Positions 17,681 to 26,641 of a DNA stretch of 64,000 nucleotides are shown here, piece after piece. Position 1 is the stretch's first letter. Each line of letters begins with the position of its first letter. The position numbers were made by a program, and so were the translations under genes. This DNA comes from Pseudomonas quebecensis (lineage in GTDB: Bacteria > Pseudomonadota > Gammaproteobacteria > Pseudomonadales > Pseudomonadaceae). A model generated the notes under the pieces. It was given only the letters and a program-made list of their open reading frames with translations. It was not told where the DNA came from and searched no databases. The stretch is taken from contig NZ_CP112866.1 of NCBI RefSeq assembly GCF_026410085.1, positions 4,525,001-4,589,000 on the forward strand. The letters run 5' to 3'.

Positions 17681-19063
17681 TTAGTCTGCAGGCCACGCAG
17701 CTAAGCGGATCACAAAGGTCGTATGGCCTTCTCTGGAGACGCATCCGACGGTGCCGTCATGGGCGTCTACCAATGATTTGACGATTGCCAAACCTAGCCC
17801 GGCATTGTTTGTAGCACCATCTCTACGTGCGGGATCAGCTCTGTAAAAGCGGTCAAACAGGCGGGGCAGATGCTCTGCTGCTATCTCCTCTCCGGGGTTC
17901 GTCACTGACACGCTGATCATGCTACCCAACGACTCGATTTTTACGGAGACAGTGCAGTCAGGAGGGGTATACCTAAGCGCATTAGAAAGTAAATTCGAGA
18001 TCATCCTATCCAACATCGTACCGTCACCATAGACCGCGCCGTGTCCGGAGACTTGTAGCTTTACTCCGGTGTCCTCTGCCAGCAACTGGTAATACTCGAA
18101 GAGTTTTTCGACCACCGAACGCAACTCGACTTTCTCTTTGGCAGGTAGAACCAGACCGTTGTCCGATTTTGCCAAGAAAAGCATGCCGTCAATAATGCTG
18201 GAGAGCCGGTTGAGATCCTCCAGGTTGGAATAGAGATTCTCTTCATAAGTGTCCGGCGCACGCTTCTTTGAGAGGATGACTTCGGTGTGCGTGCGCAGAT
18301 TGCTGATAGGGGTTCGTAGCTCGTGCGCAATATCGGCTGAAAAGTTGGACAGCCGAACAAAAGACTCTTCAAGGCGAGCAAGCATGGCGTTGAACGAAGA
18401 GACAAGGCTCTCAAGCTCACGAGGCACCGAGTCCATCGGGATGCGCTCTTTCAGCGAACCGGCTGACATTGAGGCCGCGACTTGCGTCACTTGTGCGACC
18501 GGCTTCAACCCGCTCCGCGCCACCAGCCACCCTAAGGCTGCGCTGACTAGAGCGCTGATAGCCAGCCCAATGACCAGCCACCAACGCAAAGTTTCAACGA
18601 AGTGCATGTGACTGGTGATATCCATACTCAACCAGGCAGTTAGTGGCTCAGTTTCATTCACTAAATGAACTTGTGCCCTCATGCCTCTGTACATATGGCC
18701 GCCAGCAGTCCACTCCGACATGTCCTCCACTGCCTCATGAGCGGCAGCAGGAGGTTGTGCAGCGCCGTTGGGGGTAGCGAAGATCGTCCTTCCACCTTTG
18801 GTGACAATCGATGCTGAAAGCTCCTGATGGGCACCTAGCAGGGCTTGCAGTTGCAACACCACCTCTGAAGAGTCTACGGAGCCAGCTTCGCCATCCATGA
18901 TTTGCCGAATGGATTCGAGCTTTTCCATCATGAGTTGACGGTCGAGGCCTTTGAAGTGGTGACGACTGAACGCATCGAAGGTAAAGCCAGCTACAACCAG
19001 CACGGCAACGACTGCACAGACGAACATCATGCTCAAACGAAGGGTAAGAGATGCTCGCTTCAT
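17681..19063 (-). CDS. copS: Copper-sensing histidine kinase CopS
   Basis: 460 residues: N-terminal membrane segment (about 10-30), periplasmic sensor domain (about 31-160), second membrane segment (162-182), HAMP linker, phosphoacceptor His247 in the block [11 protein letters not shown], then an ATPase domain with N box ([13 protein letters not shown]) and GLGLAIV. The order is that of heavy-metal sensor kinases (CusS/CopS). Periplasmic Cu would trigger phosphorylation of CopR. It overlaps copR by 4 bp and faces the same way. Confidence 0.92.
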   Translation of the reverse strand: MKRASLTLRLSMMFVCAVVAVLVVAGFTFDAFSRHHFKGLDRQLMMEKLESIRQIMDGEAGSVDSSEVVLQLQALLGAHQELSASIVTKGGRTIFATPNGAAQPPAAAHEAVEDMSEWTAGGHMYRGMRAQVHLVNETEPLTAWLSMDITSHMHFVETLRWWLVIGLAISALVSAALGWLVARSGLKPVAQVTQVAASMSAGSLKERIPMDSVPRELESLVSSFNAMLARLEESFVRLSNFSADIAHELRTPISNLRTHTEVILSKKRAPDTYEENLYSNLEDLNRLSSIIDGMLFLAKSDNGLVLPAKEKVELRSVVEKLFEYYQLLAEDTGVKLQVSGHGAVYGDGTMLDRMISNLLSNALRYTPPDCTVSVKIESLGSMISVSVTNPGEEIAAEHLPRLFDRFYRADPARRDGATNNAGLGLAIVKSLVDAHDGTVGCVSREGHTTFVIRLAAWPAD

Positions 19064-19743
19064 TCTGTGTCAGGAGCGTCTAGCATGTAGCCCATTCCCC
19101 TCGTCGTCTGAATCAGCTTGGTGTCGAAATCATCATCGATTTTGGCCCGGAGCCGGCGAATTGCTACTTCGATCACGTTGGTATCACTGTCGAAGTTCAT
19201 ATCCCAAACCTGCGATGCGATCAGTGATTTTGGCAGGACTTCCCCTCTACGGCGCATAAGGAGTTCTAAGAGGGAGAATTCCTTTGCGGTGAGGTCAATA
19301 CGTCGACCTGAGCGTGAGGCACGGCGCTTTAGTAGGTCGACCTCCAAATCCCCGATCTTGATAGATGTCTGGTTGGGCACGGCGGATCCACGTCGAAGCA
19401 AGCTTCTGACGCGAGCTAGTAACTCGGAAAATGCGAAGGGTTTAACGAGATAGTCGTCCGCGCCCAACTCCAAACCTTTGACCCGATCATCGACTCCATC
19501 CCTGGCCGTTAGAAAAAGCACAGGGACTGAGCTCCCGGATGCACGTACACCCCGGATGACTTCCCAGCCATCAACGCCCGGCATCATCACGTCCAGAATC
19601 AGGAGATCGTAGGTCTCGCTCAGCGCTTGATGTAGCGCCTCCGTTCCCGTCACAACCCGGTCGACAGTGAAGCCAGCCTCCACCAGACCCTGCTGTAGGT
19701 ATATTCCGATTTTGGGTTCGTCTTCTGCGACCAAGAGTTTCAT
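19060..19743 (-). CDS. copR: Copper response regulator CopR
   Basis: 227 residues of the OmpR/PhoB class. Acidic pocket E7-D8, phosphorylation site Asp51 ([10 protein letters not shown]), switch Thr (LFLTARD) and Lys (LVKPF), then a winged-helix DNA-binding domain with TTRGMGYML. It matches CopR/CusR of copper operons. It probably binds the repeated CTTACNNAAATGTAAT boxes nearby, two of which lie in its own upstream region, so self-activation is likely. Confidence 0.93.
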   Translation of the reverse strand: MKLLVAEDEPKIGIYLQQGLVEAGFTVDRVVTGTEALHQALSETYDLLILDVMMPGVDGWEVIRGVRASGSSVPVLFLTARDGVDDRVKGLELGADDYLVKPFAFSELLARVRSLLRRGSAVPNQTSIKIGDLEVDLLKRRASRSGRRIDLTAKEFSLLELLMRRRGEVLPKSLIASQVWDMNFDSDTNVIEVAIRRLRAKIDDDFDTKLIQTTRGMGYMLDAPDTE

Positions 19744-19802
19744 GAGCGGGCTCCGGTTTTGCGGTGTTCTAGTGTGCTACCAATCTGACAACTGTGCGCA
19801 AG

Positions 19803-19818
19803 CTTACGTAAATGTAAT
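19803..19818 (+). promoter_or_regulatory. CopR-type box 1
   Basis: CTTACGTAAATGTAAT, 60 bp upstream of copR in the divergent region with the DUF411 gene. It shares 14 of 16 bases with the box at 19889. Confidence 0.75.
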
Positions 19819-19888
19819 TGCCTCAACAGCCAACGGTTAACTCCCAGTTACGACAGGCCGGCTTCCGATGACACCAGCTAGCGGGCGG

Positions 19889-19904
19889 CTTACAGAAATG
19901 TAAT
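19889..19904 (+). promoter_or_regulatory. CopR-type box 2
   Basis: CTTACAGAAATGTAAT, about 97 bp upstream of the DUF411 start. Same orientation as box 1, 86 bp away; each is placed to serve one of the two divergent promoters. Confidence 0.78.
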
Positions 19905-20000
19905 CGCGATCTGATTTTTTGCGCTTAACCTACGTGGCAGAGGGTGCGGATGCCAAAGGCATAAAGAGTGACCGCACTAAAACGTGATGAGGTGCATCGA

Positions 20001-20447
20001 ATGTCCAAACGAAAGCTTTTGGTCGCTATGGGGTTGGTGATGTGTGGCATCGCGCAGGCCGCTGAGCCGCTCACAATTGACGTGCATCGTGACGCGAATT
20101 GCGGTTGCTGCAAGGAATGGGTCAAGCACCTTGAATCGAATGGATTCAAGGTAGTCGACCACGTAGAAAGCAATATGAGCGCTATTAAGCAAAGCTTAGG
20201 GGTGCCGCAGGAACTCGCGTCATGCCATACGGCTGTTATCGACGGCAAGTTTGTTGAGGGGCATGTCCCAGCTGATGAAATCAAGAAGCTGAGTGGTCGC
20301 TCCGAACTCGCGGGAATCGCAGTGCCAGGTATGCCCGCAGGTTCTCCCGGCATGGACTACGACCAGAACCATCAACCCTATCAAGTCCTGGGGGTTACCA
20401 AGGCGGGAGCGCAAGAAGTGGTTGCTGATTACCCCGTCAGCCGATAA
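20001..20447 (+). CDS. DUF411 periplasmic metal-binding protein
   Basis: 148 residues from ATG 20001, chosen because GAGGTG lies 7 bp upstream and a signal peptide follows directly (MSKRKLLVAMGLVMCGIAQA). The mature part is the DUF411 domain with a thioredoxin-like metal-binding NCGCCKEW motif, conserved CHTAVIDGK and VEGHVPADEI blocks. DUF411 genes are common in copper and silver loci, and the protein is thought to bind Cu in the periplasm. It is divergent from copRS, with two CopR-type boxes between. Confidence 0.88.
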   Translation: MSKRKLLVAMGLVMCGIAQAAEPLTIDVHRDANCGCCKEWVKHLESNGFKVVDHVESNMSAIKQSLGVPQELASCHTAVIDGKFVEGHVPADEIKKLSGRSELAGIAVPGMPAGSPGMDYDQNHQPYQVLGVTKAGAQEVVADYPVSR

Positions 20448-20497
20448 TCAGGCTCGGATCTGGGCGGCTTCGGGGTTGCTCAGATCTAGCTGCTAGC

Positions 20498-21433
20498 TCA
20501 CCCTTGAGCCATATCGATTGAAGGGCTCAATGTTCCTAGCCACGCCACCAAGCAGACGATAACCACAGCACAGGTTGACTCAATAAGTACGCTTTTTCTC
20601 AAAGCAGTCGCTGCCAGGGAATACTCACCGGCCTCCACAGAGCGCTCGAGTGAAGGACTCAGGTAAAAACGATTGAGGGTAGCCAGCCCGATCATGCACC
20701 CAAAAAGCAGGATTTTTAAAAGCAGAAGGACGCCATAGGTGCTGGTTAAAACTTCTAGCAACGTCGGCCCGACAATGAAGAGATAGTTAGCGATGCCCGT
20801 GACTATGATCGTACCGACAATGAACGCGCCTGCTGTTTCGAAGCCCTTGAGCGCTCGTGACAGCACTCGTACGAGTTGCTCCGAATTAGACCTCCTAATG
20901 CTCAACATCAAGCCAAACGCCGCGAGAGCTCCGATCCAGCCGCCAGCGGCGAGAAGGTGCAGAATATCAGCCGTAAAGTGCCAGAATCGCTGAGTACCTT
21001 CGTCCATCGCCCCATGACCTGTCCACGCGAGCGTAGACAAAGCGATGCCGCCTGCCAAGGTCGCAACCCCGAGGCTCCATGTTGGCCATCGCGCGCTCTG
21101 ACTTGCGACAAAAATCACCGCTGCCAGCGAGATCATGCGCGTCACCCAGCTATATCCAATCTCAGTCTCGTACAACATCATTTCCAGATGAGGTCGCAGC
21201 TCCACCCAGTCGGATGCGCCGCTCATATTTTTTGCCATGACGATGAAGGTGGCTATCGACAAAAACACACCAACAGCAGCGATGCCAGGTAGTAGCGACC
21301 CAAAATGCAACACCGCGCCTGATACGCGCTCTTTTCCCCGAAAGCTGTAAAGCCCGAAGACTGCTAGGCCGAACAGGAGCATCAGGTCTAAGTAGAGCGC
21401 GAATCGCAGTACCACATTTAATGAGTCGCTCAT
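20498..21433 (-). CDS. copD: Copper resistance membrane protein CopD
   Basis: 311 residues from ATG 21433 (MSDSLNVVLRFALYL); an earlier in-frame ATG lies inside copC and is not needed. About eight transmembrane helices with conserved His in the TGHGAMDEGTQRFWHFTADILHLLAAGGW block. CopD works with CopC in taking copper from periplasm to cytoplasm. It starts 2 bp after the copC stop, so translation is coupled. Confidence 0.92.
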   Translation of the reverse strand: MSDSLNVVLRFALYLDLMLLFGLAVFGLYSFRGKERVSGAVLHFGSLLPGIAAVGVFLSIATFIVMAKNMSGASDWVELRPHLEMMLYETEIGYSWVTRMISLAAVIFVASQSARWPTWSLGVATLAGGIALSTLAWTGHGAMDEGTQRFWHFTADILHLLAAGGWIGALAAFGLMLSIRRSNSEQLVRVLSRALKGFETAGAFIVGTIIVTGIANYLFIVGPTLLEVLTSTYGVLLLLKILLFGCMIGLATLNRFYLSPSLERSVEAGEYSLAATALRKSVLIESTCAVVIVCLVAWLGTLSPSIDMAQG

Positions 21434-21435
21434 GC

Positions 21436-21819
21436 TTATTTCACTTTGAAAGTTACGGCGCCGGTGATCGGGTGGGTGTCGGATGAGACTGCTCGCCATT
21501 CCACTTTATAGGTGCCAGTTGTGAGAGGGGAGGCAGGAGTTACGACCATCGTTTTGGGATCACCGCCACCGGCCACGCTGGCTTTCACACCCATAGGTGA
21601 ATTGGGCATGCCAGGCATGTCGGTCATGATCAACTTGGCTCCGGAAAACTGAGTGACCAGGTTTTCAGAAAAGTGCAGCTCAATCTTTGCCGGGGCTTGG
21701 CCGTTCTCACCTTCAGCAGGAGTTGAAGACAGCAGCTTCGGGTGGGCTTGGGCAACTGCACTGAGCAGTAAGCTGGATGAAAGAGCAACGGCCACAACAC
21801 AGGATTTGAAAACAGACAT
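21436..21819 (-). CDS. copC: Periplasmic copper-binding protein CopC
   Basis: 127 residues: signal peptide ending ...AVAQA, mature protein starting HPKLL with the N-terminal His used as a Cu(II) ligand. Further features are the LHFSEN block, a Met motif (MTDMPGMPNSPMG) for Cu(I), and SSDTHPITGAVTFKV at the C-terminus. This is the full CopC beta-barrel. It lies between copB and copD in the copABCD order. Confidence 0.94.
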   Translation of the reverse strand: MSVFKSCVVAVALSSSLLLSAVAQAHPKLLSSTPAEGENGQAPAKIELHFSENLVTQFSGAKLIMTDMPGMPNSPMGVKASVAGGGDPKTMVVTPASPLTTGTYKVEWRAVSSDTHPITGAVTFKVK

Positions 21820-21888
21820 GCAAGGCTCCTCACAGCGCTTAGCTGTTGTAATGAGGTTAGGTAATTATTTGGTGCCGCTAACTTCGAT

Positions 21889-22836
21889 TTAGAACCACAC
21901 TCGGACGCCGAGCACTAGGCGTGCTTCGTTATTATCTTCGCCTTCATCGCGGGCATAGTCTGCGGTTTTGCCGTAAGCCCGATTCCAAGTTACACCGACG
22001 TAAGGTGCGAATTGCGGACGGAATTCGTACCGGAGCCGCAAACCAATCTCACTTTCAGACAGCCCTGATCCAACTCCACGTTGGGGATCGTTTTTGCCAT
22101 AGAAATTGAATTCTGCCGTCGGTTGCAGAATCAGCTTATTGGTAAGGAGAATGTCGTAGTCACCCTCCAACCGAGCAGCGGTCTGGCCACCTTCACCCAG
22201 ATAAGCAGTAGCCTGGGCCTCGAAATTGTAGAGCGCAAGGCCCTGAATACCGAAAGCAGCCCACGTTTGTGGGTCGCCTGGTTTGAAGTCTTGACGAACC
22301 CCACCGACTAAATCCCACCAAGGGCTAATGGCGTGTCCCCATAAAGCGTGAACCTCAGCTTCTTCAGTCTTTCCATTGGTGCGCTCACCTTCGGTGCGCA
22401 ACCAAAGGCGATCAACATCTCCCCCTATCCAACCTTGGGCTTCCCAGTTCAGCGCGCTTCCATCGTCAGCATCCTGCCATTCCAGCTTCTCAAATATAAA
22501 AAATGAGTTGAGAGCACTGTCATGGACTTCGTGACCACCAGGGGCGTTATAAACTGCGGCTCTGTCAGCATCGGTAAGTGGTGGTATCGGAGTCCGACTT
22601 TGAGTTTGTGGCTGCTTGGCGGGCTGCATACCCTCCATTTTGCTGTGATCCATGCCCTTCATCTGGCTGTGATCCATGCCCTGCATCTGGCCCTGATCCA
22701 TACCCTGCATTTGGCTGTGATCCATGCCCTGCATCTGCCCAGTAGACTCAGCAGCTGCCGGCAAGGCAACACCAGCAGTGAGAGCGACCGTGAGCACAGC
22801 TGAGTGCATGCGAGTCCCGCTTAAGAAATTACTCAT
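21889..22836 (-). CDS. copB: Outer-membrane copper resistance protein CopB
   Basis: 315 residues from ATG 22836, preferred over ATG 22842 because AAGGAG gives proper spacing only for the former. Signal peptide, then five 8-residue Met-rich repeats of the form M-x-GMD(H/Q)(S/G)x (about 37-76), a linker, and the CopB beta-barrel domain ending in VLGVRVWF, with a terminal aromatic as in outer-membrane proteins. It binds or sequesters copper at the outer membrane. It starts 10 bp after copA. Confidence 0.93.
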   Translation of the reverse strand: MSNFLSGTRMHSAVLTVALTAGVALPAAAESTGQMQGMDHSQMQGMDQGQMQGMDHSQMKGMDHSKMEGMQPAKQPQTQSRTPIPPLTDADRAAVYNAPGGHEVHDSALNSFFIFEKLEWQDADDGSALNWEAQGWIGGDVDRLWLRTEGERTNGKTEEAEVHALWGHAISPWWDLVGGVRQDFKPGDPQTWAAFGIQGLALYNFEAQATAYLGEGGQTAARLEGDYDILLTNKLILQPTAEFNFYGKNDPQRGVGSGLSESEIGLRLRYEFRPQFAPYVGVTWNRAYGKTADYARDEGEDNNEARLVLGVRVWF

Positions 22837-22846
22837 AGCCATCTCC

Positions 22847-24709
22847 TTATTCCTCCACGCGCACTTCACGGAACATGCCCATTTCCATGTGGTACAGGAG
22901 ATGGCAGTGATAGGCCCAGCGTCCCAACGCATCAGCAGTCACTCGGTAGCTACGCTTTGATCCTGGCGGCATATCGATGGTGTGTTTGCGGACAAGGAAT
23001 TGCCCGTTTTCATCTTCAAGGTCGCTCCACATCCCATGCAGGTGGATGGGGTGAGTCATCATGGTGTCGTTCACGAGAACGAACCGAACTCGCTCGCCGT
23101 ACTTCAGTTTTAACGGCTCGGCGTCCGAAAACTTCACGCCGTTGAAAGACCAGGAAAACTTTTCCATGTGACCAGTCAAGTGCAGTTCGATGGTTCGACT
23201 TGGCTCACGTCCATCTGGATCTTCAAACGTGCTCTTTAGGTCAGAGTACGTCAGTACCTTTCGGCCATTTTCGCGAAGGCCCATACCGGGATCATCAAGC
23301 TTCGGCGATGTCGACATTGCTTGCATGTCGACGAGAGGATTGTTGGACTCTGTGGCTGGGTGCGACTGCATTTCTCCCATACCACTCATGCCATCCATGG
23401 ACATATTGCTGTGATCCATTCCCTGCCTGCTGTCCATACCGGACATGCCTTGCACAGCGCCAGAGCTATCTTTCATGGCTCCACCGTCCATACCTGACAT
23501 ACCCTGCATCGAGTCGTCTCCCATACCGCCCATTTTGCTGTGATCCATTCCAGCCATATCGCCCATACCGGCCATCGCACCGTGATCCATACCGGCCATA
23601 CCCATGTCGGCCATGGTTACTAGAGGTCGAGGGTCTAGCGCAGGTACTGGAGCAGTCATGCCAGACCGGACGGCCAAGGTGCCTCGGGCGTAACCCGACC
23701 GATCCATCGACTGCGCAAACAGTGTGTAGGCCTCTTGGGTGGGTTCGACGATCACGTCAAACGTCTCGGCAGTAGCGATTCTGAACTCATCCACGATTAC
23801 AGGTTTGACGTACTGGCCATCAGCGGCCACAACAGTCATCTTCAAACCTGGGATACGTACATCGAAGTAGGACATGGCTGAACCATTGATGAACCTTAAC
23901 CTAAGCTTTTCGCCAGGTTTGAAGGTGCCAGTCCAGTTGGAGTCTGGAGCCTGTCCGTTCATCAAGTAGGTGTACGTCGCGCCACTGACGTCCGCAATGT
24001 CAGTAGGGTTCATCTTCATCTCGGCCCACATCTTGCGATCAGCGACGGTTGCTGACCAACCTTTGTCAGCCACGTCATTGATGAAGTCACCCACTGTTCG
24101 CTTATGGGTGTTGTAGTAGTCCGCCTGTTTCTTCAGTGTTTTCATCAGCGAAGCCGGATTTTCATCCGTCCAGTCGCTAAGCATCACCACGAGGTCACGG
24201 TCATACTCAAATGGCTCGGGCTCTTTCGCGTCGATTACCAATGGGCCGTATACACCTACCTGTTCTTGGAAGCCGGAGTGACTGTGATACCAGTACGTTC
24301 CGTTCTGCTTGACCTTGAACTGATAGACGTACGTGCCATCAGGCTCAATTCCATGGAAACTAAGGCCTGGCACACCGTCCATGTTTGCCGGAAGGATAAT
24401 TCCGTGCCAGTGGATAGAAGTCATATCCTTGAGGCGGTTCTTGACCCGCAAGGTCACGGTATCGCCCTCACGCCAGCGCAGCTGGGGCCCAGGAATCCCG
24501 CCATTTATGGTCATGGCCGTCCGGGAGTTCCCAGTGATATTTACCGGTGTTTCTCCGATGAAGAGGTCAAACTCTGTACCTGACAAGACATTGGCATCGC
24601 CCACTCTAGGGGCGGCCCAGATAGGGGTATGCCAGAGGCCTAAACCACCGAGAATCCCGCCTGCGGTGAGTCCTTTCACAAAGGTGCGCCGAGAGGTTTT
24701 GGCTTGCAT
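22847..24709 (-). CDS. copA: Multicopper oxidase CopA (periplasmic)
   Basis: 620 residues with a Tat signal (SRRTFVKGL). Cupredoxin domains carry the four copper-site blocks: HWHG (IHWHGIILP), HSHSG ([10 protein letters not shown]), HPIHLHGMW and [14 protein letters not shown] near the C-terminus with the type-1 Cys. Between them, about residues 365-450, is a long Met/His-rich segment with repeated MDHSxM and MAGM units for copper storage. It oxidises Cu(I) to less toxic Cu(II) in the periplasm. It is the first structural gene of copABCD, behind a CopR-type box at 24833. Confidence 0.95.
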   Translation of the reverse strand: MQAKTSRRTFVKGLTAGGILGGLGLWHTPIWAAPRVGDANVLSGTEFDLFIGETPVNITGNSRTAMTINGGIPGPQLRWREGDTVTLRVKNRLKDMTSIHWHGIILPANMDGVPGLSFHGIEPDGTYVYQFKVKQNGTYWYHSHSGFQEQVGVYGPLVIDAKEPEPFEYDRDLVVMLSDWTDENPASLMKTLKKQADYYNTHKRTVGDFINDVADKGWSATVADRKMWAEMKMNPTDIADVSGATYTYLMNGQAPDSNWTGTFKPGEKLRLRFINGSAMSYFDVRIPGLKMTVVAADGQYVKPVIVDEFRIATAETFDVIVEPTQEAYTLFAQSMDRSGYARGTLAVRSGMTAPVPALDPRPLVTMADMGMAGMDHGAMAGMGDMAGMDHSKMGGMGDDSMQGMSGMDGGAMKDSSGAVQGMSGMDSRQGMDHSNMSMDGMSGMGEMQSHPATESNNPLVDMQAMSTSPKLDDPGMGLRENGRKVLTYSDLKSTFEDPDGREPSRTIELHLTGHMEKFSWSFNGVKFSDAEPLKLKYGERVRFVLVNDTMMTHPIHLHGMWSDLEDENGQFLVRKHTIDMPPGSKRSYRVTADALGRWAYHCHLLYHMEMGMFREVRVEE

Positions 24710-24832
24710 ACCGATTCATGTCCCGTCAGTCGGATGTTAGATGTGCGCACTGGGCGTGCCCCTAAGGGCTAACGCTAGACGAGCTAGTGCGCTTGATGTA
24801 TCGGAAGATGCCATAAGCCAGCAAACGGGGTG

Positions 24833-24848
24833 ATTACATTTCAGTAAG
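24833..24848 (-). promoter_or_regulatory. CopR-type box 3, upstream of copA
   Basis: Reads CTTACTGAAATGTAAT on the minus strand, 124 bp before copA and just after the PtrA-like gene. It matches box 2 in 14 of 16 positions, so copABCD likely has its own CopR-driven promoter. Confidence 0.78.
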
Positions 24849-24857
24849 CTGGTTGGC

Positions 24858-25067
24858 TCAGCAATGGTGAGGCTGCTTTTCAGCCTTGAGCTTCTCTTGT
24901 GCAATATTTTCTTGCGCCTCAGCTCCGGGGGCAGACTTTCCGGTGGCCATTGCCGTCTGGCGAGCTTGTTCCATGCGCTCAACCGCACGGTCGCCGCCAC
25001 CTTCGGCAAGGGCCAGGGACGATATAGCCAAACTGAGTGTAAGAATCACAACGTTGGTTGCTTTCAT
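24858..25067 (-). CDS. PtrA-like small periplasmic protein
   Basis: 69 residues: a signal peptide (MKATNVVILTLSLAISSLALA) followed by a short charged helix and a HHC tail. AAGGAG lies 7 bp before the start. It resembles the small copper-induced PtrA proteins of Pseudomonas, which sit beside cop genes. It is upstream of copA on the same strand with a degenerate CopR-like box about 105 bp before it. Confidence 0.7.
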   Translation of the reverse strand: MKATNVVILTLSLAISSLALAEGGGDRAVERMEQARQTAMATGKSAPGAEAQENIAQEKLKAEKQPHHC

Positions 25068-25172
25068 AGTGCATCTCCTTCAAGGAATTGACTCTCGTTG
25101 AAACCAGAGAGTTTGAGCGTCAGCTCGATGAGGATGATGAAGGGACGCACCTGTCAGCACGCTTAGCCAGTG

Positions 25173-25188
25173 ATTACACTTTTGACAG
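25173..25188 (-). promoter_or_regulatory. Probable weaker CopR-type box 4
   Basis: Reads CTGTCAAAAGTGTAAT on the minus strand, sharing CT, C, AA and TGTAAT with the other boxes. It lies about 105 bp upstream of the PtrA-like gene and could also serve the divergent ATPase operon. Confidence 0.5.
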
Positions 25189-25272
25189 CATACGGAGAAA
25201 CTCAACATCTGAAAAATCGACTGGCGTCATGAAATTTGACCGCACCACAGAACCGACAGCCGGCTGCATAAA

Positions 25273-25286
25273 TTGATATAGATCAA
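25273..25286. promoter_or_regulatory. ANR/FNR binding site
   Basis: TTGATATAGATCAA is a perfect TTGAT-N4-ATCAA site, 67-80 bp before the start at 25353. If transcription begins near 25321, the site is centred near -41, the position of an activating FNR/ANR dimer. No second copy in the region. Confidence 0.8.
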
Positions 25287-25352
25287 CCGTGGCACTTCAA
25301 TGTGGCGTATGTTGAAAAATCAAAATCCGCTAATCAGTACCGGAGATTCTCC

Positions 25353-25748
25353 ATGTTCTGGTTTCGCCATCGTCAACCAACGTTCATACGCCTCGCCGTC
25401 GTGCTGTGGGTGTTAGCGTTTGGTCTGGCAGCGACCCAGGGATGTCTGGTACAGCCCAGCCACAATCCGGCTACAACTCATGTCTCGCTGAACACCGCGC
25501 AAGATTACGATAGCCACGACGCCCATGCCCTCGGTTGCCTTAAGCACTGCGCCGATGCGGCAATAGCCGTAAGTCCTTCGCTCCATCTTCAAATATTTGA
25601 CCTGTTCAGTTGGACGTTTCTGCTCCTTATCCCAGCGTTGCTGATTTTGTATCCCGCCAATCCCTCCGCTTTTGCCTTTCATGCATTACGGCGCCCTCTA
25701 CCGGCCAGACCTCCTTCCCGCCTGATTTTCGTCCGTTTCAACGATTAA
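25353..25748 (+). CDS. Copper-locus hypothetical protein with two membrane segments
   Basis: 131 residues from ATG 25353, supported by CGGAG 7 bp upstream. There is an N-terminal signal or anchor (LAVVLWVLAFGLAATQGC) and a hydrophobic segment later (SWTFLLLIPALLILYPA), with His and Cys residues between (HDAHALGCLKHC) that could bind metal. First gene of the ANR-box operon that ends with the Cu ATPase and CopZ. Similar proteins appear in Pseudomonas copper loci without a known role. Confidence 0.65.
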   Translation: MFWFRHRQPTFIRLAVVLWVLAFGLAATQGCLVQPSHNPATTHVSLNTAQDYDSHDAHALGCLKHCADAAIAVSPSLHLQIFDLFSWTFLLLIPALLILYPANPSAFAFHALRRPLPARPPSRLIFVRFND

Positions 25749-25847
25749 TCCGATCTTCTGCGCGCCAATTCTCGGCGCCCTGTCTGACTGCGCCAACCTG
25801 GCGCGGCTTGGTATTACCTGAGTTGTCCTAACCCTTTGGAGATTGCC

Positions 25848-26261
25848 ATGCATACCACATTGAAATTTATCCTCGCCGCCCTGCTCGTGAGCAGCCCACT
25901 CATCGTCTCGGCAGTCGATGAGCATCACCCGGAGGGGCAGACCGCGCCCGCCAAGACAAGCGAAGCAGCTACGCCGATGCAAAACAATGTCATGACCGAG
26001 CAAATGCAAAAAATGCAGGCTGCACACGACAAGGCAGCCGCAGCCAAGACCCCAGCCGAGCGGCACGCCGCCATGCAGGAGAGCATGAAGACGATGAAGG
26101 ACAGCATGGCCGTGATGCATAACAACTGTCATGGCAAGGGCATGGGCATGGGCATGGGCATGGACGGCAACGAAGACGGCATGGACATGGGAATGATGAA
26201 CATGATGATGAAAATGATGGATCAGCAAACGAGCATGATGAACATGCCGATGAGCAAGTGA
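25848..26261 (+). CDS. Exported Met/His-rich copper-binding protein
   Basis: 137 residues from ATG 25848 (TTTGGAG upstream). Signal peptide to about residue 22, helical middle with many Met and His, then a tail almost made of Met-Gly and Met-Met (KGMGMGMGMDGNEDGMDMGM and MMNMMMKMMDQQ), ideal for Cu(I) or Ag(I). Probably a periplasmic copper sponge feeding the efflux or oxidase proteins. Second gene of the operon. Confidence 0.78.
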   Translation: MHTTLKFILAALLVSSPLIVSAVDEHHPEGQTAPAKTSEAATPMQNNVMTEQMQKMQAAHDKAAAAKTPAERHAAMQESMKTMKDSMAVMHNNCHGKGMGMGMGMDGNEDGMDMGMMNMMMKMMDQQTSMMNMPMSK

Positions 26262-26386
26262 CGCGCACAAGCCTGTAGGCAATGCAGCGACGGTTTTACT
26301 TTAGCCAATATGCCAAGGGTAAAACTGCCGCCCGTTGCACCTTTACGACGTATCACTAAACAGCACTCCCTCAGGAGTACAGAACC

Positions 26387-26638
26387 ATGATGAATTCACC
26401 ACATTCTGCTAACACCGCTCCAACATTTTGGAGGAGCAAACCCGGCATAGCGCTGGGCATGCTGCTGGTGATCGTGCTGTTCTATCTAGCAAGAGAACAC
26501 TACGGCCATATGCTGGGCTTACTGCCTTACATGATTTTGCTGTTGTGCCCGCTGATGCATTTTTTCGGGCACCACCACGGTGGTCACAGTCATCACGGCG
26601 AAACCTCAGTCTCAACCAAAGATGCGAACAGGAGTTAG
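26387..26638 (+). CDS. DUF2933 small membrane protein
   Basis: 83 residues: two close membrane segments (GIALGMLLVIVLFYLA and MLGLLPYMILLLCPLMHFF) followed by a His-rich tail (GHHHGGHSHHGE). This is the DUF2933 family found next to copper and silver P-type ATPases. It ends 3 bp before the ATPase start, so the two are coupled. Likely helps deliver or accept metal at the membrane. Confidence 0.85.
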   Translation: MMNSPHSANTAPTFWRSKPGIALGMLLVIVLFYLAREHYGHMLGLLPYMILLLCPLMHFFGHHHGGHSHHGETSVSTKDANRS

Positions 26639-26641
26639 GTC

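Noticed and set aside
22600..22740. Regular short repeats as a CRISPR array
   Set aside because: They are in-frame codons for the Met-rich repeats of CopB, without spacers.
26285..26335. Inverted GTTTTAC/GTAAAAC between the Met-rich and DUF2933 genes as a terminator
   Set aside because: Arms are short and far apart and no T-run follows; the genes are probably co-transcribed.
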